The position numbers and the translations under genes are program-made. 64,000 nt of DNA from Micractinium sp. NFX-FRZ. Lineage: Eukaryota > Chlorophyta > Trebouxiophyceae > Chlorellales > Chlorellaceae. The notes beneath the pieces are model-generated. The model had not been told where the DNA came from and did no database searches. It saw only the letters and a program-made list of their open reading frames with translations. The stretch is from contig JAPTJF010000031.1 of assembly GCA_029339195.1 (NCBI GenBank), positions 1 to 64,000 of the forward strand, written 5' to 3'. Below, piece by piece: positions 53,827 through 64,000 of the stretch (position 1 is its first letter; each line of letters begins with the position of its first letter).

Positions 53827-56576
53827 CTACGTCTGCCGCTGCACCGCTGCACCGCTGCTGCTGCCGCCGCCTGGCGTCAGCCCGCGTACCCGCATGGCGC
53901 TCATGTGCAGGCGCTGCGGCCGGAGGTCGACCAGGCGCGCGCCCGGCAGGCCGATGGCAGCAAACTGCTGGGTCAGGCCCGCAAACGGCACGGTGCCCCT
54001 GGCCTCCAAATATGCCAGGCAGGCGGTCACGTGATCCCCCACGATTTCGTGCCCCCCATACGCCACGTTCAGCTCCTCTGCAGGGGGTGGGGGGCGAGGC
54101 GAGGGTGGGGAGAGGAGGAGGCACAGGTGAGGCGGGCCTGGTGCATTAGTGCATGTGGGGGAGACGGGCGGGCACAGCAGCGCCGCCTTCACCCAAGCAC
54201 CCTCCCCACCCTCTCTTGGTGCCAGCGACACGCTTCCCACCCGCCCGGCGCCCCTCATCCCGCCCACGCACCGCCAATGTGGGAAGCGTCCGGCTGCAGG
54301 CTGTCTTGTGCCTCTGCCAGTTCCGGCACCAGCAGGGGCAGCTGCTGGCGCCAGGGCAGGGTTGTGTAGCGTGGGTCCTGTGTGACTGTATAGTTGTCGT
54401 CCAGCATGCCAATCTGCTGCAGGGCGGCGGCCACCTGTCGAGGCGGAAGCGCGCGAGAAAGTGTGGGAGACTAGCAGGCACCGCAGGCGAGGTGGCAGGC
54501 TCCGCAGCGGCAGCCACCTATCCATGGCACACAAATGCACACTACGGACAAGTCAACCGCCCCTTACCTTGGCACCGAACGATGGTGCACACGCACACAC
54601 AACTCAGCAGCCCCTTACCTTGGCACTGAACAATGGTGCACACGCACACACAACTCAACCGCCCCACCTTGGCAGACACGGCGGGGCTGATGGCCTCGCT
54701 GCGGCTGGACAGGAAGTCGGGGGTCACCGGCTGAGGGAGGATCTGCACTTGGCATAAGGGGCAGCAGGGGCAGGGAGCTGCGGGTGGGTGGGCAGGGCGC
54801 GGCAGTGTGGTAAGTGGCCAGCGCGGCCCGCCAGCATGGGGAACGACTGCCACACCTGATGATAACCCCTGGATCTGTCCTCACCGCCCTACTACCTCCT
54901 CACTAGGAAGGAAGTGCCCCTGGTGCTTCACCCCACCCCAGCGCTTTGATACGCACCTCGTAGCCCCTCCCCGCGCTGCGCTGCCCCGCCCCTCCCCCAG
55001 TCACTGCATCGCCCCCTCCCCCGGCGATGAGTGACGCTAGTGTGTTAGAGTGTTGTACGGCAGCGGCTCGCCTCCAGCATGTCTGTGGGCACCCCATAGC
55101 ACTCCCCTTCTGCAGCCCCCCTCCGCTGCACCGCCCCACCTCCAAGCCCCGAGTCGAGGTACGTGTTGTGCAACAAGTGTCGTGCATGTACGACAGTGAC
55201 TCACCTCCAGCATGTCGGTGGGCACACCATAGCCCCGCAGGATACCCATGTTGATTGCAATCCTCTCAGCCGTCCGGCCGTCCCGCGGCATCGACAGATA
55301 GACGGTGGGGGGGTAGGCGGAGGCCAGGGAGCGGACGGTGTCCCACCCATCCTCCAGCACGCCCACCACCTCTGCAAGGGAGATCGGTGAAGGCAATGCA
55401 ACAGCGGGGGGTCATCAGCACGGGGGAGAATGGGACGGGGAGGGTCCAGGGGCTTGCCTTTGAAGGCAACCACAGCGCAGTGCAGCGCAGCGCAGCACAA
55501 AGCACAGCACAGCACAGCGCACAGCACGCGGTGCGTACCCACCAGAGATGACGCCGTGCACGGGGATGGCGCTGGGCAGCTTGAGGGCAAAGGCGCCGCC
55601 CGATGATATGCCGGCGACGTACAGCGGCTTGGACTGCGGGTGGTAAGAGGAGGAAGCAGGCAGGCAGTTGGAAACCAAGCGCTTGGTGCACCGCCTGCCC
55701 GCCTGCCTTTTCCGAGGGCGCTGGGCAAAAGCAGCTGCTGCCAGCTGACCCCGCCTGCCCAGCCCTTCACCTGTCCACCCAGCCTTGCCCGGCCGCGCCT
55801 GCACCATCTGCCATGCTGCCCTCCCCCACCTGCAGCTTGTTCTTCGCCAGCCACTCCTTGAGGGCAGCGGCCACGGGGGCGCGGTCGACGTGCACCCCGA
55901 AGCAGCGGGAGGAGGAGGCGGCATCGATGGCAACCACGGCATAACCCCGCGCCAGCGCCTGCTTGGTGTGCGCCACCTCCTCGGGCAGGCCTGCGGGCGG
56001 GGGCGGTTGGGAAAGGGATGTAATAGCATTGAAAAGCGTTAGATGGCGCTGGCGGCATGGCGGGGCGGAGTAGTGTAGAGAGTTGCAGGCCTTGGGCCAT
56101 GCAACTCCTGGGGGGGCAGGGCGGCACCGCGCACCGTCGCACTCTGGGCAGTTGGACCGCGGCCAAAAGTCGCTGGCGTCGTGCACGCAGCCGTGGAACT
56201 GCGGTGACAGATGGAACCACGGAGTTCATTTCAGTGGTGGCAACACAGGGCGGCGGAGACAGTTGGGCATGCCAGGTCAAAGCACAGCAGGCCCTGCCGC
56301 AGCCCTGCGCACACGATGCACCCTCCCTGCCCAGCGGAGGCTACGCACAAGGGCCAGGGTGCCGCGCACTGTGCCGGCGGGGATCTCGTAGTACACGGCT
56401 CGCCCGTCGGAGTATGTGTATCTGGTGGGCGTGAGGAGCGGCTGCCCTGCAGCGTTGACGGCGACGCTGGATGCCGTCACTCTGCCGCTGGCGGCGGCGG
56501 CGGCAGCGGCGGCGGGGCTGGGTGCCGCCGCTGCCAGGAGCAGCAGCGCCAGCGCCGTTGCGCGGCTTGGCTTCAT
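53827..56576 (-). CDS. Secreted alpha/beta hydrolase-like protein 3
   Basis: Eight minus-strand exons, 56576-56349, 56198-56135, 55990-55830, 55633-55543, 55371-55205, 54742-54668, 54434-54272 and 54077-53827, join in frame to 399 residues. A signal peptide (ALALLLLAAAAPSPAAA) starts it. Family motifs: FHGCVHDASDFW, CPEC, EVAHTKQALARGYAVVAID, elbow GISSG (Ser161) followed by GAFALKLP, PDFLSSRSEAISP, DPRYTTLPWRQQL and GGHEIVGDHVTACL. The C-terminus is Gly/Ser/Gln-rich. It is convergent with hydrolase 2. The intron found after RCF/RCY in the other two is missing here, while the intron before EVVGV is shared with hydrolase 1. The start is the ATG directly before the signal peptide. The one at 56642 would add 22 residues. 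The family name and substrate are unknown to me. Confidence 0.72.
54552..54680 (-). repeat. Tandem exon-end copies in hydrolase 3 intron 6
   Basis: The donor end of exon 6 (SAK, GCCAAG|GTG at 54668) is followed on the minus strand by two further units of about 52 bp. Each contains GTGCCAAGGTAAGGGGC and a (GT)n-like GTGTGTGCGTGTGCACC block, so three donor-like sites lie in a row. Confidence 0.75.
55056..55250 (-). repeat. Exon 5 end echo in hydrolase 3 intron 5
   Basis: The exon 5 end (YGVPTDMLE, donor at 55204) has a decayed copy about 145 nt into the intron (about 55062-55110, containing GGTGCCCACAGACATGCTGG). Flanking TACGGCAGCGGCTC/TACGACAGTGACTC sequence is also repeated. Confidence 0.7.
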
Positions 56577-58808
56577 TGTTAAGGGCCTGGTAAGGGAAGG
56601 GGCGGACAGGTCGGAATGGAGCCCATTCTGGGGCTTGGCCATTCTGTCGAGACTTGCGGAGACTCAAAGCGGAAGCGCTGCCTTGCCTATGCTTCAGCAA
56701 ATATCCCGTTGCTTCTGTCGCACCTGTAAGCGCCGGGCGTGCCTTCGCTGGAGACGTCCACAATCTATCTGCTATTTGGCACCGGCGGCGGGGGGAAGTG
56801 CCTATAGCGAACTTCTAGTCGAGATTTACCAACTCCAGCCTAGCAATGAACCTCCATAGGCATTGGACGCGTCGCGCTGATGCTGCTGTGGTCCTGCTGT
56901 GCTTGCCGCCGCCGCGGACCAGGTGCTGATTCCACGGCTGACTCAAGGCCAGAAGAAGAGCAGGCTTGGATGCAGGCCTCGATGGGGATATTTTCCGCGA
57001 ATTAACCTTAGTTGCAGTATGCAAAACAAAGCAAGCGAGGTGTCGCGCCTGCAATTCCGTCAGCATCGCCCGCTCGAACCTCTTGCTCACGCCCTGCCAG
57101 GCAGTGCCTTTCAATGGCGGGTGGGAGGCTTGGGGCTGGGTAGTGGAGATGGGGCGTCCCCTTGGGCTGCCGTAGGGGGGGACACAGCGGCATGGCCCGA
57201 TAGGCAAGCCCCCCCGTGAGACAGCTTGAAGTGCAGCACACCGCGGCCCTGCCCCGTGCTGCACGCACAAGATTCGGCGGCGCCGACTGGGCAAGGCTAC
57301 CGCTGTCTGGCACACGAGATGGGCAGTGCTGCTTTTCTTACATGGACCATACGAGAACTAAGGCGGCAATACATACGAGACCTGAGGCGGCAATACTAAT
57401 GTTTTTCTTACGTAGAACCATACGATAATTGAGGCGGCAATACAACAATGTGGCTCTGCTTGGCTTGCAGGGCACAATAGAGGACTTGAATAGAAAGGGG
57501 TCGTCTCATACTGCAAATAGACATGGCTTATTTACCAAGTGAGGCTGCTACTCTAGTACTAGCTTGGCTGGCTGCGCCTGCAGCGCCTGCAGGGCAATTG
57601 TTCTGACATCCACGCCCGGGCCGGCCAACCATGCGCAACATGGTATGGCCGCCGCTGCCGCTTCTGTGAGTCAACTTTGGCGGCCGCGGCTGCGAGCGCT
57701 GCGCTTGGTGTACTGCTCAGGGGGATGCCGCTGTCCTGCTGTGCCAGCCGGCAAGGTGGCACCACCCCTGGCGCTGCTGGACGCCCAAAGTGACGCGCAC
57801 TTCGTTGTACTAACAGTGCCTGCATTGGGTGTGGTGGATGGCAGGAAGAAGGCGCATGCAATGGCCGTGCATGTGAGTCGGGTTGACGACACGGCTCGCC
57901 TGTGACCATGCTGTGCTGCGCTGGTGTGGGAGCCGCTCAGCTGCTGCACACATGTATGCATTTGACCGGTCGATGAGGCCGGCAGCAAGGCGCCAGATTG
58001 ACAGCCAACCCAGCACTGTGGCTTCCCCCGCCCGCCAGCCAGCCAGCTGGCCGACCTGCATCTCCCCACACCTGGGGCCCCTAATGTGCACCGCGCACCT
58101 GGAGCCGCGGTACACGTCTCCCTGTGCCATTGATGGTTCACCGCAGCTGCAGCGTGCCCGCCGCTGCCGCCGCTGCGTCCGGCGCTGCTGCCCGCGACTG
58201 CCCGCGCTGCACCGCTGCCGGCGCCTCGCTGCGGGCCTTGGGCTGAGCTTGTGGCTCGCCCTGGCGGGTCGAATGAGTGTGGCTTGATGCAGGCACAGGC
58301 ACACCCCAAGGCGAAAGGTGCCTGCATTGGGAATGAGGGGAGGAGGGCGGAGCAGAGTGCTGACTGTGGAAGAAATGGGACACGCAAAGTCGGCGGCTGC
58401 CAGCTGCTAATGGGGTGCGGTAGGGGGTGGGGGGCGGGGGGTCGCTCCTGTGGACCTCATGCGCAGCGACACGAAGGGTTCTGAGCACCACGAGCACTAC
58501 AGCTGCTGGAGCACCCCTGCTGACACAGCACTGGTGAAACAGTGGTGCAGTGCCCGTGAATTCAAACGGGGCCGGCGCAAGTCGCAACTGCACACAATGG
58601 CACTGGTTTGTGGCCCCGCCCATGCAAACCGGATGTGCCCTAACAGCCTCCCTCCAGCTGCCAGGCTTGGCAGCTTCCCCCCACTTCCTTCCCCCAACAC
58701 CCGAAGCTGGGCAGAGCCAGCCATCCAGGCTTGCTTCAGCAAAGGACAGAAACGGGCACGCACCAGTGCGGCACAACAGCGCGGCATGCATTGCCCAATG
58801 GAACCGTC
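56577..58808. other. Gene-poor stretch between hydrolase 3 and coiled-coil gene
   Basis: This holds the promoter of hydrolase 3, a tandem repeat at 57333-57443 and, on the minus strand, a TGTAA near 57341 that could end the coiled-coil gene if it has more 3' exons. A plus frame at 57564-57905 and minus frames at 57559-58387 are open but show no known motif, so none is called. Confidence 0.35.
57333..57443. repeat. Short tandem repeat, three units
   Basis: Three imperfect units share (A)CCATACGA..A.(C)T(G/A)AGGCGGCAATAC. Two are preceded by TTTTCTTAC(A/G)T. Unit spacing is uneven. It lies in non-coding, AT-richer sequence. Confidence 0.7.
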
Positions 58809-61800
58809 TCACCGATAGCTGCCCTGCCCATGGGCCGCCGGCGGGGGCGCCGCTGCAGAGGCAGTGGCAGGGCCCCGCGGGGCTGCCCCCCGTGCTGCCT
58901 CCCGCCTTGCTGCTCCCAGCGCCATCTCTGCTGCCTCCCGCTTCCGCAGCGCCTCCGCAAGGTGCCCCTGCAGCTCCTGAAGATCCTGCTGGAGTGCCTC
59001 TGCCTGCTGCTGCAGCTGCTGCACCTGCTGCTGGTGCTGCGCTGCCTGCGCTCCCCCCTGCTGCTGAGCCGCTGCAGCCGCTGCTTGCGCCTTTGACAGC
59101 TGCTGCTTCAGCCGCTACACCTCCTGCTGCAGTGGCTTCACCTTCTGCTGCAGCCGCTGCACCTGCTGCTGCAGTTGCTTCCCCTTCCGGGCGAGCGTGG
59201 ATGCCTCAGCTTCCACTTGCTGCTTAGACTCCGCCACGTCAGCAATGTGGGCGAGGCAAGAGAGGGGCGTCAGGGTTGCCGCTGCCACTGCTATTTGCGC
59301 CTCTGACACCTGCTGCTGCACGCTCCGCTCAAGTGCCGCCATCTGCTCTTCCGCCTGCCGCTTGGCCGCCTCAGCGGCAGCAACAGCAGCTGCTGCGCTG
59401 CACAGTGTCGCATCCTGGGCTGCCGCCGCCTCTGCCGCCCGCTCCTGCGCCTGCTGCAGCTGGGCGTCCTTCTGCTGCAGCTGGGTGCCCTGCCGCGTCA
59501 CCTCTTCCTGCAGCAGAGCCTCTCGCAGCTGGGCGCTGCCCAGCTCTGCCGCTTGCTCTGCCAAAGCCGCATCCTTGGCCTGCAGGCACACGTGGAGGCA
59601 GGGCAGGGGTAAGGGTGGCAGGCAACACAGGCCAGCTACTGAGGCGTTCATTACAGTGCAGCGGGCACCAGGGGGGTCCTGCCTGGCTGCAGGCACAGTA
59701 CAGAAGAAAGCAGGCTGCAAGGCAGCAAGCATCCCAGGCCCGCGTGGGGCAGCTGCAGCACGCGGCAGGCAGAGGGCCACAGCTAGGGCATGGCTGCCTT
59801 GAGAGCCATGCGTCACACAAACCATGCAGCCTTGAACATATGACAACAGCGAGGCAGGCGGTTGACCGCACAGCGGCACCATCGCCAAGCTCTCCCCCGC
59901 CCCTTGCGCTGCCTCTCTCGCTCAGCCGGACCCATCACTCACCCTGATGGTCCCACTCAGCTTCGTGTTCCTCAACTCAACGCCCTTCAGCTGCTCGTGC
60001 GCCGTGCGCAGGCTGTCGCTCAGGGTGCCCACGCTGCGCAGGTGCAGCACAGGGCAGCGGGAGGCGGGGCAGCGTATTGTCGTGGTCAAGCGGTGGGGAC
60101 CGTGTGCCAGCCAGGTGGCAACGCCGGCCCACGCGCGGCTGGCACTGACCTGACCATCTGCGCAGCTCACGTCTGTGCGCTGCTCGAGCACCAGAGCAGC
60201 CGCCGACAACCAGTGCAGGCAGGCGACAGCAGGCAGGCGCTGCCCTGGCAGCCCAGCTGGCAGGCCGCATGCCATGCGTCGGCCTTCCTCATGCCCAGGC
60301 CCCCCTCAGGCCACCCCCCCAGCTCAGCCCTCCTCACTGGCGCAGGTAGGCAGCCTTCCATGTGCCCAGCTGCTCAGTGGCTTCCTGCAGCTGCCTGTTG
60401 GCTTCCTGCAGCTGCCCATTGGCTTCCTGCAGCTGTGCAGCATGCTGCAGGGGTGCAGGGGCAAGCGGGGCAGTCTAATGGCTCGCGAGAAGTCTGCAGG
60501 CCGAGTGCTGCCAACTTCCTAACACTGGCAGGTGTTGGCAGCAGCAGTGCCTGCGTCCAGGCGCACAGTCAGTCAGCCCCCGCCTGCTCAGCCCCCCATC
60601 CCGAGGCCAGCCAGCCAACCCCCGCCCGCTGCGCCTTGCCCAATGTGCGTGGCAGCAGTCCTCACCTCGGGCAGCCACCCCAGCCACCCCAGCCACCCTC
60701 ACCTGCACAGCCAGATCCTGCACTGTGTTCTCTGCCGCCTCCCGCACCTCGTCTAGCTGCTGAAGCGTGCTGTCACGCTCGCTGCTGGCAGCCGCCAGTT
60801 GCTGCCGCAGCTCTGCTGCCCCGGCTTCTGCCTTCCGCAGTGTTGCTTCCGCCGCCGCCTGGGCCGCCTCTGCCTGGCGCATCTTCTGGGCATGTACTGC
60901 CTGCTGGGCTGCCGCCGCCTCTGCCGCCCTCTCCTGCGCCTGCTGCATCTGGGCGCCCTTGCCCTCCAGCTCCTGTCGCACACCGGCCAGCCTGAAGGAA
61001 GCATTCAGCAATGGGGCGGCGGGGGAGGGCGGTGAGGCGCGATGGAAGCAGCAAGGCAGGAGCCTGAGCACCCACAAGAGACCGGGGGTGGCAGGATGTG
61101 CTCAAGCGCAGCTGGCGGAGCAAGGCGACAGCAGTGGCAGCCTGCACAGTCCGTGCACAGCAGGGAGACCATAGCAGGCAGAGCACAGCAGGCAGAGCAC
61201 AGCAGGCAGACCACGCGCAGGCAGCCCGGCAGGCAGGCTGCTCGCCACGCCATGCCTCCTTCTCCCCCTGGCCCCTCACTCGTGCTCGCTGGCGGCCTTC
61301 TCCTCGGCCAGCTTCCGGTTGGCTTCCTGCAGCTCCTCCACCACCTGAGCGGCGCGTTGCAGTGGGAGGGGAGGGGAGGGGACAGCGAGCGGGATGTGGT
61401 GAGCGGCCCAGGCAGGGTTTGACGCGGAGAGGAGTCAGTTAAAACCTGCGCGAGTGCTCACCACTGCTCACCACTGCTCACCACTGCTCACCACTGCTCA
61501 CCACTGTTCATCAGAGGCAACAGCAGCGACTTGTGGCACTGCTGGCGCCAGCACGCACATGTGCACGCCCGCATTCCAGGCGCCCGCCGCCTGTAACCCA
61601 GAAGCCCTCCCTGGTGCCCGTCCTGGCAGCCTACCTGCCCTCGCAGCACCGCCCTCTGCCTCTCCACACACCCCAGGCACCCACCTGCATGGCCAGACCC
61701 TGCACCCTCCCAACAGCAGCCTGCTGCGCCGCCCGCACGTCCCCCACCTGCCCCGCCTGCTCCTTCAGCCGGCCCTCCAGCGCTGCCAGCTCAGTCGCTT

Positions 61801-63075
61801 GGGCCTGCAGCTTCGCCTCGGCAGCCGCCAGCTGCTCAACCTGCTGTGCCTGGTGAGCTGTTAGGGCCTTCTGCGCTGCCTGGGCAGCTGCCAGCTGCAC
61901 CTTCTGCTGTGCCAGCTGCGCCTGCAGCGCTGCCCGCTCGGCTCGCTGGCCAGCCTTCAGCTCAGCTATGCGCTGCAATGCAGGCCGGGGTCACGAGAGC
62001 AGGTGAGGTGGGTCGGGGCGGGCAGGGCTAGCACCGGGGCACCTGCACCGCAGAGCAGCTGCTTGCTGCCGCCATGTGTCACTGCACGGGCCACGCATCA
62101 CCGCTGCCCTCTGCTCTGCCCTCCCAACCGCACACAGCCGCCACCCAAATCTGATGTCGCAGCCTCCGCGGGCTGCCTCACCTGCTGCGCCTTGTTCAGC
62201 TGCCACTGCACAATGTCGCGCCTCCTGCGGGCTTCCTTGAGCACAGAAGGCATGCCCTTAATCCGCAGCTCCAGGTCCGCGACCCGGTCCCGCTGTGCTG
62301 CCGCCTCCGCTGTGAGCCGTTCCATCGCTGCCGCCTGGGCAGACACGCCCGCTGCCGCCCGCTGCTGCAGCTTCAACTCCCGCTCCAGGTACCGGATCCT
62401 GGCAGCTTGCATGCACCGCACGGCCTCGGCCTCGGCTGCGGCGGCCACAGCGGGCGCGCCCTGCGCCGCACGCAGCTGCTGCTGCAGTTGCTGGCTCTGG
62501 TGCTCTGCCGCCGCGCGCCTCCTCGACTCCTCCTCCAAACTCGCTTGCACCCCCTCCAGGCTGGCTCTTGCCTCGGCAAGATCAGCAGCCAGGCAGGCGG
62601 CCACGATCCTGGAGTCATGCTGCAGCTGTGCCAGCGCCGGCGCAGGCTGCTGCGCGCTGCCGAATGCTGCTGCACCGCCAGGCGCTGGGCGCGGTGCCGC
62701 CCGGCGCAGTGTCCTCACTCCGGAGCCTGCTGAAGAAGCTGGGTGCCTGCCTTGCGCAGGCCTGCCCCGCACCGCCTCTGTGCAGCGCTCCGTCTGCCCC
62801 TGGTGATGCGCCTCCTCATCTCCTGGCAGCAGGCGAGGCTTCTTCAGCGCTGGCGCCTCCATCGGCTGCCTGCCACTGGCGCCCCATTCAAGGCTGCCAT
62901 GGTCGTGGCGCCAGAATCGCTCCCCGCCTTCTGCCAACGATGGCCCGGATGCCGCCGCAGGTGTCGCGCCTGCTGCTCCGGTGGCTGCTGCTGCTGCTGC
63001 TGCTGGGGCTGGCTCCTGAGGGCGAGGGAGGGCGGGAACGGGTGCGGCGGAGTGGGTGGAGGGGCAAGCGGGCAT
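58809..63075 (-). CDS. Long coiled-coil protein interrupted by in-frame TAG
   Basis: Minus-strand exons 63075-62182, 61972-61685, 61344-61280, 60991-60703, 60444-60338, 60033-59943 and 59579-58809. All junctions keep frame, giving 732 residues up to a TAG at 59117-59115. The same frame then continues as uninterrupted coiled coil for 101 codons to a TGA at 58811-58809. The first 110 residues are Ala/Pro-rich with a possible nuclear signal (LKKPRLL). The rest is heptad-repeat coiled coil rich in Ala, Gln and Glu, with near-identical units AQERAAEAAAAQ in two exons and QLQEAN repeats at 60380-60440. No family is recognised. The residue at the TAG would be Gln by repeat pattern (QQEV-stop-RLKQQLSKAQ), so it is a nonsense mutation, a sequence error, or a true end with a decayed tail. 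The final TGA could also be a CG|GTGAGA donor leading to further 3' exons. Confidence 0.55.
61455..61509. repeat. 10-bp tandem repeat (TGCTCACCAC)
   Basis: Five perfect copies of TGCTCACCAC and a partial sixth lie in the intron between exons 2 and 3 of the coiled-coil gene. On the minus strand each unit contains GTGAGCA, a donor-like string. Confidence 0.85.
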
Positions 63076-64000
63076 CTATAACTGCGAAAAGGCAAACACA
63101 TGCGGCTGCAGAGAACCTTCAAGTATGATTTGAATGAACTCTTGGCACTGACCGGCATAGAGGACTGCACCGGCGCGCGTGCAATGGCATTCCTCAGCAC
63201 GCCTGAAGCCGCTCCCGCCGCTGCCGCCGCCGCCGCGGTAGTGGCCACTGCAGGCACGTCCGCCATTCCGCCCTTCCGAGGGAAAACAATGAGGGGTGTT
63301 CGCCCGCCCTTCCGATCACGAAGGACTGCACGAGGAAACGGGGCGGGGCCCATCATGATCGCACCATCAATGATCGCACCGCACACTGGCGCCGATTGTT
63401 GGGCGGCCATTGCGCAAAGGACTCCCACCTTCACGTACCTCGTGGTCTTGGATGGGTTTAGAATGGACGGGTTGGCGTGTTTTGTGCTGCTTTGTTTGAA
63501 AAAGGGGTGCTCCGGACAGACCAGCAGTGCACCCTTGGCGAGGATGCTGGCAAACTTTTGGTGGAACGTGCGAGATAAACTACAGACAGTGGCGCGTGCA
63601 CACGCCATCAGATGGTTACGGACGTGTGGCATTGGCCGCACACCGGAGTGCGACGGAGGTGTTGCCATAGCGGTGTCGCTTTTATTTCGATCACGGACCA
63701 TAAGCCTTTACTCACAATTCCCTGAAGTGAGATCGGACAGCACTGTGAACCCTCGCACGCTCTGTGCCGGCAGCCGCCTGGTGAGCTGATTGCAAGACTT
63801 GAGAGCCCAGTGATGGCTCTGGCTGGATGTCATGAGTGGAGGAGGAGTGATGGCCGAGTGGGGAAGCGGAACACGCAAGTGGGCAACCTTTTCCCGCCCA
63901 ATTCTGTAGGCGTCGCGCGCCTTGCATGTCGGACCACGGGGTGGGGCCCACCGAAAGTGCGGCCAACAGCAGCGTGCCCTACCGGGAAGGGCGGCAGCGG
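63076..64000. other. Right-edge region, no supported gene
   Basis: This is upstream of the coiled-coil gene. A plus ORF at 63100-63789 and its minus shadow at 62844-63701 are open mainly through GC-rich codon bias. They show no known domain and no consistent splice pattern. The coiled-coil promoter should lie here. Confidence 0.4.

Noticed and set aside
57564..58387. Open frames on both strands in the gene-poor stretch
   Set aside because: No motif, start or splice site lets me choose between strands.
61455..61509. Decamer array considered as CRISPR-like or regulatory
   Set aside because: Units are contiguous with no spacers and lie in a eukaryotic intron. It is a simple tandem repeat.
63100..63789. 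229-codon plus-strand ORF at the right edge
   Set aside because: Composition looks random after the poly-Ala run, and no domain or splice pattern supports it.

Overview
The window is nuclear DNA from a GC-rich, intron-dense green alga, most likely a trebouxiophyte such as Chlorella or a relative. The reasons are: multi-exon genes with short GT-AG (and frequent GC-AG) introns; UGUAA-type poly(A) signals after several stops; a plant-type TTTAGGG-like repeat inside an intron; a plant-type phytol kinase; and Ala/Gln-rich, CAG-rich coding sequence. No prokaryotic operon, CRISPR array, rRNA or tRNA was seen. All gene models were built by hand from splice sites, and each model but one keeps frame across every junction.

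Layout. 1-3302: 5' part of a gamma-tubulin complex component (GCP5-like, minus strand, running off the left edge behind a 75-nt poly-G artefact). 3521-4611: a SKA2-like kinetochore gene, divergent from it. 5478-8994 (-): a TVP38/TMEM64 (VTT/DedA) membrane protein. 9346-12092 (+): a TrmJ-like SpoU RNA 2'-O-methyltransferase. 12782-17828 (+): two tandem F-box/leucine-rich paralogues, the first with an apparent frameshift. 18844-21906 (+): a coiled-coil protein with one membrane segment. 22638-22910 (-): a 90-residue hypothetical, divergent from 23101-25785 (+), a meiotic-clade AAA ATPase with an MIT-like N-terminus. 26080-28754 (+): phytol kinase (VTE5). 30157-32080 (-): PEX11. 32818-38317 (-): a half-size ABCB transporter. 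39354-39989 (-): a MYND zinc-finger protein. 42105-56576: three paralogous, probably secreted alpha/beta hydrolases (two + in tandem, one - convergent). 58809-63075 (-): a long coiled-coil protein interrupted by an in-frame amber codon.

How they fit together. This is ordinary housekeeping content: spindle/kinetochore, tRNA modification, tocopherol/phytol salvage, peroxisome division and transport. The exception is the three-member hydrolase family, which I cannot assign to a named family and which is the best candidate for undescribed biology. The second unusual signal is structural. Many introns contain one or two decayed tandem copies ('echoes') of the adjacent exon end, often including its splice site. 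This suggests that local duplications across exon borders are an active source of intron sequence here.
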